DNA of 64,000 nucleotides from Paratinospora sagittata (GCA_035771175.1 CM069593.1:43151741-43215740), one strand, 5' to 3'. Positions 21,918 through 34,994 are shown, numbered from the stretch's first letter. The notes: generated from the sequence alone by a model not told the origin. Numbers and translations are program-made.

Positions 21918-23142
21918 TGTAACATCTCGTACCTCTAGTCAAACTTTTATGTCGACTTGTACATATTGTCAGACGTATTTATACGCATGTTGATGACCGT
22001 AAATTGTTGTATTTGTATGCACTCTAGGGTAATAGGAATTCCGAGACCCTAGTTGTAACATTGGAGGCATGATACTTAGGAAATTCACTTTGGACACCAA
22101 GGAGCGTGCTCCAGTGTTGGCAAACAGAGAGTGAAAATTTGAGCTTGAGTAGAAATACACTCCTTGGGGAGAAGCGCGCTCTTTGCGGGGAAACAAAGAC
22201 CAAATCTGTTTCTGGGCAAGGAGGAGCACGCTCCTGAGCCTTCTGATAATTTTTTTTTTATAAGTCGTTAAAGCAGTTTGCACGTAAATAAAAGAGGTTT
22301 CTGGCCCATTCTTAGCTCATTTGAGCTGGTTTGAGTTCTAAAGAAAGGGAAAATGAAGGGGAAAAGGAGAACGGAGAGCTAGGGTAGCAATTCTAAGGCT
22401 TCGGTAAGTGATTTTTAGCTCAAAACTTGCGAATTTTCATTCCTTTCTTTGATTTGTTCATCATATGTGAAGTTGAACGGATTTGGTGATGGTTGAACGA
22501 AATTGTGATGGCCTGGGGTTGGCCAAATCCGTGGCTTTTGCATTTAATTATGTTTTTAATGGGTTCTTGATAGAAATTAAGATTATGGCATGTAAAATCT
22601 ACAGGGAAATTGGTGTTGAATTGAGGGTACACCCAAACCTTGTTGTATACAAAAACAGCTAAGGGTTTGAGGGTGTTCAAATGGGTGTTTATGAGATTTA
22701 AATGATGAATCTTGATTTAAATAGGTTCTATTAGGATGTGTACATAAATTGGACGGTGAAATTGGAGGAAATTGATGTTTTGTGTTGGGAATGTCCCAAC
22801 TAGGGACTGTTTAAGCTTGGAGTGGGAGTTTTGTGTGTTGTAGCTAGAAATTGTAGTTGAATGTGAATTATATTGTGATATGTACAGATTGTCATTGTGA
22901 AAGTGGCTGGCTCTTGAGTGATTAGCTGGAAATCTATGAACAACTTGTGTAGGGGCTATAAAGGTGTACTTTGATGAGTGGGAAAGCATAGGATTGTACC
23001 CATTGTGAGTATTTCTTACTTTTGGTTTTATGTATGGTATTATATGTATAAATCCAATAAGTTAAATGTAAGCATGATATTGTACTTACATATGTGTTTT
23101 AAATACATGAAATAGTTTTAGTAATGGAGCATGTCTTGGGAT
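21918..23142 (+). mobile_element. LTR-3 in the MULE, left copy, truncated
   Basis: It starts TGTAACATCTCG with TTTAC (21913-21917) before it, the same target site as the copy at 27300-28504 (GTAAA read on the other strand). It is cut at about 23142 by copia-B. The complete right-arm relative is 41843-43952. Confidence 0.85.
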
Positions 23143-23208
23143 CCGATCACATCGGTTTGGTTCAGTTTTTCGGTTTGGTTGGTCTCGATGAACACCCCTA
23201 CATACATT

Positions 23209-23830
23209 AGACTGCCAAGTATATACGTGAATATTCTAATTGATTTTTGGGTTGCCCTTTATTCTTGATAAGATGTAAATTCACATCTATTGGTGTTTTT
23301 ATAGGACTAGTATCATATTTATTGAACTTAATCAATATTTTCTCAATATAATGAGATTGAGACAAGACTAATCCATCAAATATTTTAGAAATTTTAATCT
23401 CTAAAATAACACCAGCAATGTCCATATCTTTCATATCAAAATGTCTAGTCAACATTTTCTTGGTAAACTTTATTATAACTTTATTATTACCTATAATTAA
23501 CATATCATCTAAGTAAACGCACACTATGACATAGCCCTTTGGTGTGTTTTTGACATATACACATTTGTCACATTCATTGATTTTAAAACCATTGGACAAC
23601 ATGACATTGTCAAATTTAATATGCCATTGTTTTGGTGCTTGTTTTAATTCATATAATGATTTAACAAGTCTACACACCTTACGTTCTTGTCCAGATGCAA
23701 CGAATCCTTCAGGTTGTTGCATATATATCTCTTCTTCTAATTCACCATTTAAGAAAGCTGTTTTAACATCCATTTGACGAATTTCAAGATTGTTTATTGT
23801 AGCAATAGCAATTAACATTCTTATGGATGT
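23209..23830 (-). pseudogene. copia-B reverse transcriptase
   Basis: A 203-residue open segment with RQMDVKTAFLNGELEEEIY, KSLYELKQAPKQWHIKF and CVYLDDMLII, where the usual YVDD has become YLDD. The upstream N-terminal part is out of frame near 23875, where one base is missing relative to copia-A and copia-C. Confidence 0.9.
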
Positions 23831-24419
23831 TATTCTAGTTATCGGTGAATATGTATCAAGGAAATCAAGGCCCTCTGTTGTTTAAATCCCTTGGCTACTA
23901 ACCTAGCCTTATATTTATCAATTGAATCGTCAACCTTTAATTTTCTTTTAAAAATCTATTTACACCCTAAAGGCGTCATACTTGATGGTAAATCTATCAA
24001 TTCTCAGGTATGATTGTGCATGATTGATTCAATTTCACTATTTATTGCTTCCTTCCAGTAAGGAGCTTCGGGTGTTGGCATTGCCTCTTTAAAAGTTTGA
24101 GGTTCACTTTCTAACATATACGTTAGAAAATCAGGACCAAAATACTTTGCAACTTTAGCCTTTTTATTGCGTTTAGGTTCATCCTATAAAATCTTTATCT
24201 GGAGGATTTGCAGTGTCATAAATTCTTTTATTGGAACTTAGCCCTTGCATATTTTTATTTGGAAAAATATGCTAAAAAAATGATGCATTTCTAGATTCCA
24301 TAATTGTATTCACATGTATATCATAAAAATTTGATTTGTATACAAGGAACCTATATGCACTACTGTTATGAACATAACCAATGAATATACAATCAATGGT
24401 TTTAGGCCCTATCTTAACC

Positions 24420-25907
24420 CTTTTCGGTTAAGGTATTGCTACCTTAGCTAAACACCCCCACACTTTAAGTCACATATATCGTTGTGAATTAAGTCTAGAG
24501 GTTCAGTGTTTCTTTCAACTGAATGAAATGGTGTTTTAGTTAATTTTGCCTCAACACATATTTCACACTTATGATTTGGATCAATTTGATAGTTAGGTAA
24601 TAATTTTAAATTCATCAATTTTCGTAATGAATTAAAATTAACATGTCCTAATCTGTCATGCCATAAACGAGAAAACTCCAAAAATAAACAGAAGATGAAT
24701 CTTTATTATCTTCAAAGTTGCGGATTACAGGCATTATATTCATTTTGAATAATCCCCTTTCTATGTACCATTTTTCCAAAAATACACTATTTTAGGAAAG
24801 TACAAATTTATTGGAGTCAAAGACCATCCTAAAACCACTTTTGCTTAATAGTGAGCCTGAAACATTATTCCGGATGCCAGGTACATGCAACACGTCGATC
24901 AAGGTGAGTTCATTTCCTGAGGTCATCTTGAGAACCACCTTCCCATGACCCATTATTGTTGGAATTACTAAATTGCCCATGATTAGATTACGTCATCTTA
25001 TTGTTGTATAAGAGGAAAACATGTTCTTATTAGCACAGACATGTCGGGTGGCTCCAGTATCAATCCACCACTCTCTGGGTTCATCAACCATGTTGGCTTC
25101 AAAAAGCAGAGCAGATAGCATCAGGTCAGTTACATCTTCAGTCTTCTCCTCAGTCATATTGACTTGATCGTTCTTGGACTTGCCTTTCAATCGAAAATCT
25201 TTGGCTTTGTGCCCTTGTTTTTAGCAATTATAGCACTTACCATTGAACTTATGAGATTTGCCTTTCTTTTTGGCCTGACTATCACCAGAGTGCTTGCGCT
25301 TTCATGGTGTGCTTTCCCTCCACAAGGTTAACTTTAGGCTCTGCATGGTCTCTAGTTTTCTTGTCTTGACTCTTATTGTCTTGTTCAATCCGCAATCTGA
25401 TAATAAGGTCCTCAAGTCCCATCTCCTTACGCTTGTGCGTGAGATAGTTCTTGAAATCTTTCCAAGTAGGTGGCAATTTCTGCATGAATCTCATGGAGAA
25501 TAATCTGAAACTCTTGAACTTGATCCAACATAGTCTTTGAGTCCACCACAAATTTCTTATGGCCAGCATCTTCAGTCTTGTATTTTTTATCCAAAGAATT
25601 CTAGAGTTCCTTGACAGTACGGACTGTACTATACACATTATACAGTGTATTTTCTAGCCCATTCAGAATATAATTCTTGCATAGAAAATCAGTGTCTCCA
25701 TGCTTGAATTGCAGCAATAACTTGTTTGTCAGTTTCATCATCTCTCAGTTCAAGTTCGTCTTAATTTAGCACCTTGTCCAAGTTGAGGGTGGTCAGGTAA
25801 ACTAACATCTTCTGTTGCCAACTTTTGAAGTCAGTGCTAGCGAACTTCTCTGGCTTCTCAGGTTTCATAGAAGGAGTAGTTGGTTTAGGGACAAAGTCTA
25901 TCTCCAT
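24420..25907 (-). pseudogene. copia-B gag, protease and integrase start
   Basis: Gag starts at the ATG at 25907 (MEIDFVPKPTT, then KPEKFA and DFKSWQQKML, typical of plant copia gag) and is soon broken by stops. The CCHC knuckle near 25220 (CYNC, then a stop, KQGHKAKD) is interrupted. Protease shows WWIDTGATRHVC at 24993-25190. The integrase zinc finger HDRLGHVNF...CEICVEAK lies at 24448-24681, followed by degenerate sequence to the RT. Confidence 0.82.
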
Positions 25908-25933
25908 TAGCATAATTGTCTTAAGATTGTTGG

Positions 25934-26071
25934 TTGTATGGTGGCAATAATCACTGAAAAATAGCTTTCAAAATAATCAACTAGATTAGTCTTCAGTCTG
26001 AGTTGTATGGTGGCAATAATCACTGAAAAATAGCTTTCAAAATAATCAACTAGATTAGTCTTCAGTCTGAG
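25934..26071. repeat. 69 bp tandem duplication at the copia-B LTR end
   Basis: Two adjacent near-identical units starting TTGTATGGTGGCAATAATC at 25934 and 26003. In translation it repeats DYFESYFSVIIATIQ, but this is LTR sequence. The duplication lies at the U5 end and may explain the loss of a recognisable PBS. Confidence 0.9.
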
Positions 26072-26689
26072 TGGTGCAGTCAAAATGGTTTCGCTTAAAT
26101 AACACTCTTCTAAAACAGCAAGCTGCCTCCCGTTCACTATTTTAAGGTACCAGGTACAAGACTATATCTAGTTAAATTAGATCAATTACTATTCCAATAG
26201 AGTAATGACGTAGATTGAGGCTAGAGTGTAACTCTATGTCGTTAAGCAATTATGTCCTACTTAGGTGCTCACGGTATATGACACTTGTATCTAAGGATAC
26301 AACAATCTCCTTTTAGTGACAACAACACTTTAACTCATCGCTCTTTCGCCCTTGTACACTCGAGCACGTGCGCGGGGTGATGTAAAACATCACTCTTGAG
26401 CCTTCATTGTGTGTGTGTGTGTTAGCTGAAATTCAAGTGTAGTATTCTAGCTACACTTATAAGTAAATAATTAGAATTTTATCTTTCCCATGTGGGACTA
26501 AAAGATTGTTTTCAAATTTTACCACTTTACATATATAAATGGGTATAGCTAAATACTTATATATTCTTAATCTTCACATATCAAAGATTAATAATCAACT
26601 TGGACCCACCCAAAATGACTTGTGGGTCCCACTTTAATATTTAACTGAAAATGGTGAAAAACCATGTTTTATTTGCCCATTTTCCAACA
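25935..26689 (-). mobile_element. copia-B 5' LTR, short variant
   Basis: On the minus strand it runs from TGTTGGAAAATG to the CCACCATACA region. It is about 755 bases, against 1176 at 50285-51460. The GATC-rich middle is missing and replaced by different sequence around 26340-26390. Confidence 0.8.
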
Positions 26690-26795
26690 AGTTCAATGTT
26701 AAGACAAGGTAGAAGGTTGAAAGAAAAGCAACCTGTATGAGTTAATATTACCTCCAGTGGTTGCGAAAGCCACCACTAATTCGAATGTTAAAGAA
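26690..26795 (-). pseudogene. Fragment of the MED26-like gene (exon 12 / intron 12)
   Basis: It starts with AGTTCAATGTTAAGACAAGG, as at 46797, and includes the intron 12 donor and the end of exon 12 in diverged form (CGCAACCACTGGAGG against TGCAACCACAGGAGG). Homology fades at about 26795. It is the other side of the copia insertion whose left flank is at 50213-50284. Confidence 0.8.
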
Positions 26796-27299
26796 ATTAT
26801 AACTCATTTGAAGTGGATAGTTAGATTTTGAGAAATTTATGGTTTATCTTGTGTGAATCACATGCGATGATGTAATTTATATATATTTATATCCTTTTAA
26901 TTTATTTTATTTTTGTTTAGTTTTTTTAATTTATTATTATTTTTGTATTTGCTTCACTCTACTACAATGTTTGATGATTTATTTTGATAACGGAAGAACT
27001 ATCAACAGAAGAGCTATCTAGCAAGGAAGCAGTGGTAAAAAATGGTGAAAAATCAACTGATAAAAGAAAAAATATCGAAAGAGATAATGGGGAAGCTAGT
27101 CAAATATTATATATACAAAGTCAATGATGATCATTTAGTACCAAAGACAGGGATGCAATTCAAATCATTACAAGATATTCAAGAGTTCTACAATGAGTAT
27201 GCTCAACGCGTAGGCTTTGGTACAAAGATCAGAGGTACATGGAGAAACGAGAAATGGTAAAAAAATAGACAAATTTTAGCATGTGGTAGAGAAGGTAAA
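26796..27299 (+). pseudogene. MULE FAR1-type DNA-binding domain (middle copy)
   Basis: The frame at 27042-27260 contains GMQFKSLQDIQEFYNEY and AQRVGFGTKIRG, the start of the FAR1 DNA-binding domain (FYNEYA..GF motif), and then stops. The upstream 200 bases are AT-rich with no recognised terminus. LTR-3 inserts at 27300, separating this part from the transposase core at 28560. The other two MULE copies have lost this region. Confidence 0.82.
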
Positions 27300-28504
27300 T
27301 GTCGCGACCACCTTTCGTAAGGTGACGTCACGACCGACACAGAATACCACATACGCCACACCTAGAAGTACTTGATACCCTGTCATCCCAACCTATCCAC
27401 ACACTGAATCATCCATTTGCATACCATACAATATCATTCTAAAAATTCTTCCATCTACTAATAATAACATATTATCAAACCATTCCATTTTATCCATTTC
27501 ACATAACAACTTAGTCGTTCATCTTTATATACATGTCCACACACTCATCTAAATTATAAATACATTACATAGTGTCATGTATAGGTAAACAAAATACATA
27601 ATGACTTCCCAAAACTCCACAAATATATAAATACATACATTTTGCAAAGATGGTAGTTACATCTCCTGTATCTTGCCATTGCCCTTGATGTCTTGCCCTG
27701 AAAATATTGGGAGTTTGGGTTGAGCAATAACTAGCCCAGTGAATATTCTACCTATGACATTACATATGCATAGATAACAAAACATGACATTAAAACAATA
27801 TTTATATCATGATGCAAGCAAGTTAATCAGTTATGAATACATGATCAATATATGTTTCATCATATTCACGCATTTTCACGACAATGCAAATCTCAGTATA
27901 AGACCATACTGTCCATCTCCCACCTTTTAGGTAATTACACATCCTAATAGAACCTATTTAAGTCAAGATTCATCATTTAAATCTCATAAACACCCATTTG
28001 AACACCCTCAAACCCTTAACTGTTTTTGTATAGAACAAGGTTTGGGTGTACCCTCAATTCAACACCAATTTCCCTGTAGAATTCACATGCCATAATCTTA
28101 ATTTCCATCAAGAACCCATTAAAAACATAATTAAATGCAAAAGCCACAGATTTGGCCAACCCCAGGCCATAACAATTTTGTTCAACCATCACCAAATCCG
28201 TTCAACTTCACATATGTTGAACAAATCAAAGAAAGGAATGAAGTGCACTTCTCCCCAAGGAGTGTACTTCTACCCAAGCTCAAATTTTCACTCTCTGTTT
28301 GCCAACACTGGAGCACGCTCCTTGGTGTCCAAAGTGAATTTCCTAAGTATCATGCCTCCAATGTTACAACTAGGGTCTTGGGACTCCTATTACCCTAGAG
28401 TGCATACAAATACAACAATTTACGGTCATCAACATGCGTATAAATACATCTAACAATATGTACAAGTCAACATAAAAGTTTGACTAGAGGTACGAGATGT
28501 TACA
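27300..28504 (-). mobile_element. LTR-3 solo LTR with perfect 5 bp target duplication
   Basis: Plus-strand edges are TGTCGCGACCACC and GAGATGTTACA, flanked by GTAAA at 27295-27299 and 28505-28509. At 1205 bp it lacks two internal blocks (about 600 and 350 bases) found in the 41843-43952 copy. No gag or pol. Confidence 0.9.
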
Positions 28505-28559
28505 GTAAATGTGATCAAAAGCATAAGAACGAGTACATAAACACAATTACATCAAAGTG

Positions 28560-29404
28560 TAATTGTAAAGCTCAAATAACTGTTAGGCTCATTTCAGATA
28601 TGGTTTGTGGCACTTGATAAGTGTGAACCTTGAACACAATCATTTGGTTAGCTCGCGAAAGACAATATTTTTTCGAAGCAACCGAATGTTGAATCATCGG
28701 GTTATGAAACAACTTGAGGTAAATGATGAAGTAGAAATCTCGCTTTCAAAGTCATATCTTACCTTTGCTAAGAGAGTTGGAGGTTACAAGAACTTAAATT
28801 TGGGGAGAAGGATGCAAGGAATTATGTAGAAAAAGTCGGGAGATTAAAACTTGGCGTTGGTGATGCAGAGGCAATACGTTTATACTTTATGCATAATCAA
28901 AAGAGAAATTCCAATTTCTTTCATGTGATGGATATAGATGATGAAGGCCATTTAAGACATGTTTTTTGGGTTGATGCAAGGTCAAGGGCCTCCTATCATT
29001 ACTTTGGGAATGTTATTTCATTTGACACCGCATATTTAACAAACAAATATGACATGCCATTTGCTTTATTTGTTGAAGTTAATCATCATGATCAATCTGT
29101 GTTATTAGGGTGTCACTTACTTTCAAGTGAGACAATTAATAGTTATAAGTGACTTTTTACTACTTGGCTAACTTGTATGCCAGGGAGAGTGCCTAATGCC
29201 TTTATCACTGATCAATGTCCTTCAATCCAAGCAACGATATCCAGAGCTTTCCCAAAAGCTAAACATCGCGTATGCTTTTGGCACATAATGAAGAAGGTGC
29301 CAGAAAACTATGTGGTTACAAAGAGCGTGAACATGTTATCGAAAAATGTGGTGTATGAATCTTTGGAGATTGAAGAGTTTGAAAGCCTTTGGGAAATTTC
29401 ATAA
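28560..29404 (+). pseudogene. MULE transposase core (middle copy), broken
   Basis: It carries the same protein segments as the left copy: VNLEHNHLVSSRKT, DIDDEGHLRHVFWV, FDTAYLTNKYDMPFALF, NAFITDQCPSIQ and HRVCFWHIMKKVP. Breaks: a frameshift near 28795, and a TGA near 29150 where the left copy reads C (YKCLFTTW). The C-terminal third is absent as in the other copies. Confidence 0.88.
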
Positions 29405-31074
29405 TTCAAGAAAAAGACAGTTAATTGTTTTTTTTTTAATAATTGTAACATTATTATGTTCAAAAAATATTTTATAGCAATTATTTGTGCTTTATGACAT
29501 TTATTTGACATGCTTTACTTTTATTATTTATTTATTTATACAAAATAATAGTAGATGGAACAATTTTTAGGATCTTCATCAACTTTAGTACAGTGACAAT
29601 CATGAAGTCACCAATGTAGCATCAAGTCATTTGGTAATTAAAATACTCACGAATTAATTCACTTATTTGGCTCAAAGTTTTGACAACCTTATTTCAATAC
29701 AGGATATGATGGTAACTTCACAAGTTTCATATCAATCACAATCGTGCAACCAAGGCATCTATAACTTTCATTAGTCTTCTTTTCTAGACTTGACGCATAA
29801 TGTTGGTAGCTCCGAGGTATTACGGTTTGTAGATTGTAATTATGATTTCCTCATCTACATGTGTTGATCGAGTTAACATATTATAAATTACGACCATTGT
29901 ACAGTGCCCACGTATGATGGAAAAGACATGGTAGTGACAAAGAAGGGGATGTGATGTGAGGTGCCTTGCAGAAGTGGTTTTCAAATTGAGATGGTAGACC
30001 TTTTTTGTTTGCATGTTGAATTATAAAGTTTTTGTCTTTAATTATGTAATGGAACATTGTTTTAGGTTGATTAATAGAAATGGGTTCTTGTTTTTTTGTT
30101 TCAATGTTATTTGGCCATAGCAGTGCATCTTCGTTGATATTTCTAAATTTTTTATGAATTTGTTTTAAGTATTTACTACAGAAAATATGTGCCTCACTAA
30201 AGTATGAAAAACAAAATCTTTGATGATAAATTATTTTTATTATAAATAAAAATAATTTAATTAATTTTATTTAAAATAATAAAAGTATTTTTCTACACTA
30301 ATAAAATTACTTTTATTAGAGGAATAATATTATTTTTTTTTATCAAAAAGTAAATTTATTGTTTATTAAAAACAATTTAGTACTAAAAATATGATAAATT
30401 AAGTTTTTTTATAATAATAATTTTACCAAAACTAAAAGAATTAGCTTTTTAAAATAGTAGAATTATTTTATTAAATAGAATTTAATTAAAAATAATATTA
30501 TTTTTAAGAGATAGTAATATAAACTTGTTATTTTATAAAAATAATATTTTTAATTATTAAAAGTAATTTTATTAAAATACTAAAATTAATTTTTATTAGA
30601 ATTAAAATTATTTTATTAAGACAATGACACTATTTTTTATCAAAAACAATTTTTTTTATTAATAATAAGAAAATTAATTTTTATTAAGTAATAAAATTAT
30701 TTTTTTTACATATAAGAAAGTAATTTTAAAATGTAATACTAAAATTATTTTTTTATTAAAAAATAAAAATAAAAATAGTTTTTTAACAAAAAGAAAGCCT
30801 TTAGCGTCGCACTTTACGTTTGGCATTAACTACCCGTAGTGGGTTGAAAATTTTTGAACTTTTCAACGTAACCAACAAAACTAGGCCACCTCAAAAGCCA
30901 CCTCACTAGTCATGTAATTTGTGGTGAGAATTTCATTGGAGGCAGCGTACGTTTAACATTTTTCTTTCTCAATAAACCCAATTTGTCTTATAGTTGGGTT
31001 TCTTTTTAAATCATCCTTGATTGATTGAAATCTTGTTAATTAACATGTGCTGTACACAAACAAAAACTCTCTGG
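29405..31074 (+). other. MULE 3' region with AT-rich tract (middle copy)
   Basis: Non-coding. It matches 44161-45830 directly and 18150-20979 in reverse (minus the solo LTR). The A/T tract is at 30225-30790. It stops at about 31074, where CTCTCTGGTT joins gypsy RT sequence; GGTT is shared by both sides. Confidence 0.7.
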
Positions 31075-31740
31075 TTACTATAGAAGATTTATTCTAAATT
31101 TTTCGAGACTAGCTGAGCCTATGACAAAGCTAACAAGAAAGGATGTCAAATTTAGTTGGGATGAGAAATGTGAGAATTTCTTTCAGGAGTTGAAGAGACG
31201 ATTAACCACAGCCCCAATATTGATCACTCCTGCAAGCAGAGTCGGTTATGTTATTTACACTGATGCTTCTAAGAATGGCCTTGGCGCTGTTCTGATGCAG
31301 GAAGGTAAAGTGGTTGCTTATGCTTCTAAGCAACTGAAGACTCATGAACAGAACTATCCGACTCATGATTTAGAATTGGCTGCTATTGTATTTTCCTTGA
31401 AGATATAGAGACATTATCTTTATGAAGAGAAATTTGATCTATACTCTGATCATAAGAGTTTGAAGTACATCTATGCACAAAAAGAGTTAAATTTGAGGCA
31501 AAGGAGATGAATGGAATTGCTGAATGATTATGATTCTCAACTACATTATCACCGAGGGAAAGCCAACGTAGTCGCAGATGCTTTAAGTCGAAAATCGTAT
31601 AAGAACGATGCAGAAAAAGCCCAGATGTACCAATTGATTGAAGATTATAATTTGGGCGTACAAAAAGGTGAAAATCAGATTTTCTTATATAATATGAGCT
31701 GCAAGCCAGACCTACTACATCAAATTAACCGTCCAATTTA
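31075..31740 (+). pseudogene. gypsy-2 RT end and RNase H fragment
   Basis: Translation: [20 protein letters not shown] (RT thumb), then [42 protein letters not shown] and NVVADALSRK, the Ty3/gypsy RNase H. Two in-frame stops sit where the family has tryptophan: TAG near 31407 and TGA near 31508, both single transitions from TGG. After about 31740 the frame and homology are lost in an A-run. Confidence 0.9.
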
Positions 31741-31812
31741 TTCAAAAAAAAAAAGGGAGATAAACTTCCAAAATCAAAGACAGACAAATTCGAAGTATGA
31801 ACTTAAATCTCT
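31741..31812 (+). other. Purine-rich junction between gypsy RNase H and LTR
   Basis: It contains an A-run followed by GGGAGATAAAC, which could be a polypurine tract preceding an LTR, but the LTR start is not clear. No gene. Confidence 0.35.
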
Positions 31813-32442
31813 CTGGTGACAGCATCATTGAAAAGATCAAAACTCCAAAACGAGCAAGAGAATAAAAAAAAAAGATCAAAAAAAGAAGAAGAAGATTTCA
31901 AACATGATCCTGAAATCATGCCAGAAATCTCGCCGACATGTCGCCTGGAATCTCGCCGAAAATCTTTCACGTCTCGCTCTCTCTAAACCCAATCGCACAA
32001 GCGTTCTTTCGAAACCAACGCACAAGCCTCCTCTTCCTCTCGAACCCTCGCTCTTCTCTCTTCCTTTCTCTGCCAGCGCACACCGTGACTCATCGCCCCT
32101 GCAACTCATCACTGCCTCTGCTCTCTCGCTCTCGCCAGGTCTCTCTCTCAACTCTCTGCTCAAAACTTCAGTGCCCGAAACCCTCATCTCGCTGCCGCTC
32201 TCTCTCTCTTCTCCACCACAGATCTCGCCGCCCTTTCTCTCTCTCTCTTCTCCGCCACTGCTCTCTCGATCTCTCAATCTCTCGTCCCATCGCCCTCACT
32301 TTCTTCTTCTTCTTCTTCTCCTTTTCCCCATCCTCTTTTCTTTCCCCTCCCCTGTTTTCTTCCTTCCGCCCTGCAACTCATTTTTTTATTTTTTTATTTT
32401 TTTTCTTTCTTTTCTTTTCTTTTAAACAACCGACATGTTATA

Positions 32443-32476
<34 letters not shown>

Positions 32477-34191
32477 TACATACAATACCACATATAAACT
32501 CCCCTGTTTTCTTCCTTCCACCCGGCAACTCAAGTGTATTTTATTATTTTATTTTATTTTTTTAAGCAACCAAAATGTTATATAATATATTTATATATAT
32601 ATATCATACATACAATACATTATTATTTATTTTTTTACATTGCAACTCAAGTGTTATTATTTTTTTAAGCAACCAAAATGTTATATAATATATTTATATA
32701 TATATATTATACACACAATACCGCATATAATATATTAGATTATGGTATATCATATTTTACGTGTTTACTATCTAGACCATCATATTATATCAGGTGGAAG
32801 TTATTAGCTAAGTTATATTATATGTATAATGTGACCACCACCATACAACATAGACATGTGTGCATATTATATTAATATAATATAATACAAAACAAGTGAT
32901 TAACGTGTGATTTATGCGTGGATAGGTTGATAACGCCCAACGTCGAGGAATCAATCTCAACACTTTTGGAACTTAGCTATTCAGGTGGGGATGATTCTAG
33001 GCCTTCATAATATTTTATTTGATATATAGATAGGAATGTTAAATTAATTAGGTCCATAGTATTATTAGATTGCTTATGCATGCCTATTGTACATGATTAT
33101 ATATATACAATGTTGTGATTGTTTAGCCATGATGATATGTATGTTAACATGAATTTTATTCTGATCAAATGATAATTGGATGCATGAAATTCATGTGGTA
33201 GTTGAATTTATTTATAAATTATAATGCCTGATAATGAAATGTATGATTTGGAATATTGGCGTAGTGAATGCGTGAACACTATTATAATTGATTTTGTGAC
33301 ATGATACCATGTGTAGTGGAGTTGAATATGTTTTATGAATGCACTTATTATCGTGCTTATACCGTACGTATGGCGTGACATCACTAAAGAACACGATTAA
33401 GATAAGAATCACACATATGAGGCAGTTATTCTAAGGAATATCGCCAATGTTCTAATTTTTGGGCTGTGCCACCCTGAGTTTGGTTTTCCTAAAGGTACGT
33501 GATATAGAACGTGATGAAATTCTCGACTCAAACAATCTAATGTTGCAACGATTAATGTGTGAAACTTGTTTGTAATGTTCTTGTGTATGTATCATAATAA
33601 AATATTATGAATTGTTTAGATGACCCACTGGGCTTTCAAGCTCATCCCTATTTTTTTTACGTGCAGGTACTTAGAAAATAAAATCGCAAGTTCGTGACGT
33701 AGTTCAGTGTAGTTGGGGTGGGTTTAATTAATTAATTAGTATTATGGGGAAAGACTGAATATTTTTATTTGACTTTTAAAGGTTTATGATTTGAATGAAT
33801 TGTATTGATAATCGAAATACAATGAATATTATTACGGTTAGTAAAGACTCTGTGATTTATTTCACGTGTGAATGCCATGGAATAGAATTCATTAATTCTA
33901 TTTGATGATTGTATTTAAATGTTGGGTCCATAATGGATGAACAAGGGCAAGTACCTCGTATGAAGATAACGATTGTATGAAGAATTAAAGGTATTCGTTT
34001 ATCTTAACCAGTAAGTTGGTTGGAAGAATATAAACTCATAGTTTTGCAAATTTTATTATTTATAAAATGGTTATGGGTTAAGATAGACGGATACGAGTAA
34101 CGTCTCGATTTTCAGTGATATTTTATATAAAAGTAAAATATTCATTATCTTACAAAAAAAGAAATTTAGTTTTGAAAATCGGGGTGTTACG
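31813..34191 (+). mobile_element. gypsy-2 LTR (plus copy)
   Basis: It ends CGGGGTGTTACG at 34191 (the last base has changed from A), four bases before the PBS. The C/T-rich part is at 31900-32400 and the AT-rich part at 32440-32720. It mirrors 8395-11045. The start is approximate. Confidence 0.75.
32415..32720. repeat. Three tandem copies of an AT-rich ~100-140 bp unit
   Basis: Each unit has AAGCAACCAAAATGTTATAT (or a close form), a run of alternating AT and then CATACATACAATAC. The first unit has the longest AT run (about 32446-32474). It lies inside the gypsy-2 LTR and is absent from the minus copy. Confidence 0.85.
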
Positions 34192-34194
34192 GTT

Positions 34195-34206
34195 TGGTAT
34201 CAGAGC
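34195..34206 (+). promoter_or_regulatory. Primer binding site of gypsy-2(+)
   Basis: TGGTATCAGAGC, complementary to plant initiator tRNA-Met, lies directly after the LTR end. It is followed by a 790-base non-coding leader (34207-34994) up to the gag ATG at 34995. Confidence 0.93.
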
Positions 34207-34994
34207 TTTAGGCTTCAGATCATGGGAAGTGTTACAACGAATTATGAGAAGCTTAGTATCAGTGAGTAGGTATCAAATCTTTATGAGATTAGGGTCCAAC
34301 TTGAACTAGATAAATATGTCAATCATAAACTTTATAACGTAATATCAGGAACGAAAGTACAGTGGGTCTAACAAACTCAAAACTTTTAGGACATCGGTTA
34401 GAGACAAGAACTTGTATGAAAACTGTTTGGTTAGAATCTGAGATCAGGATGAATCTTTTATTCTTGGTTCCAAAGCGGTATGAGAAGTGGAGGAATTTAA
34501 GGGTATTTGAGGAGTCTTGATCTTGGAGACTAGCAGACCATGTTTGGTGAATGACTAACAACTCTGGACGAGCTTGTATCGCTACGTTCAACTGGTATGG
34601 GACAGCTTGGACATAGTGGGTACCTGGGAAGCCTTAGTTGGTAGGACATTTGTGCATTGTTTGGGTGTATTGAAGTTTCTTTATGGAAGCTTATATCATT
34701 GGGCTAGAGTGGTATGGGACACTTGAATACGGAGGGTATAAGTGAAAGTTTGGGAATTTTCTTTATACCATTGTTGTGTGGTATGTTGTTTGTTTGTTTG
34801 CTTGTCTTGTTTACTTGTATCAAAACCAAATCTTGTACCCTGTGACAATCATGGATTGTCAAAATTTTATGAAACCTAGAAACTGAATCAATAGGATCAT
34901 TTTATTTTCGAGAACTTAGAATTCTGAATCTAGAGTCACCCTAACCGGAAATAATTATCTCCTGTAGTACTAAAGATGAGTTGAAATTTTATAG

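Larger units (their letters stand above)
23143..26689 (-). mobile_element. Ty1/copia element B (5' LTR retained, 3' end lost)
   Basis: Minus-strand order: 5' LTR 25935-26689, gag from 25907, protease, integrase, RT to 23209, then the stub of the MITE (23143-23200, with its CATACATT at 23201-23208). RNase H and the 3' LTR are lost at the junction with LTR-3. The LTR starts TGTTGGAAAATG on the minus strand and is followed outward by AGTTC (26690-26694), the same 5-base duplication found at 50280-50284. Confidence 0.85.

Noticed and set aside
31938..32585. 215-residue serine/leucine-rich frame
   Set aside because: C/T-rich LTR sequence opens several frames at once, and the mirror copy at 10.1-11.0 kb does not conserve it.
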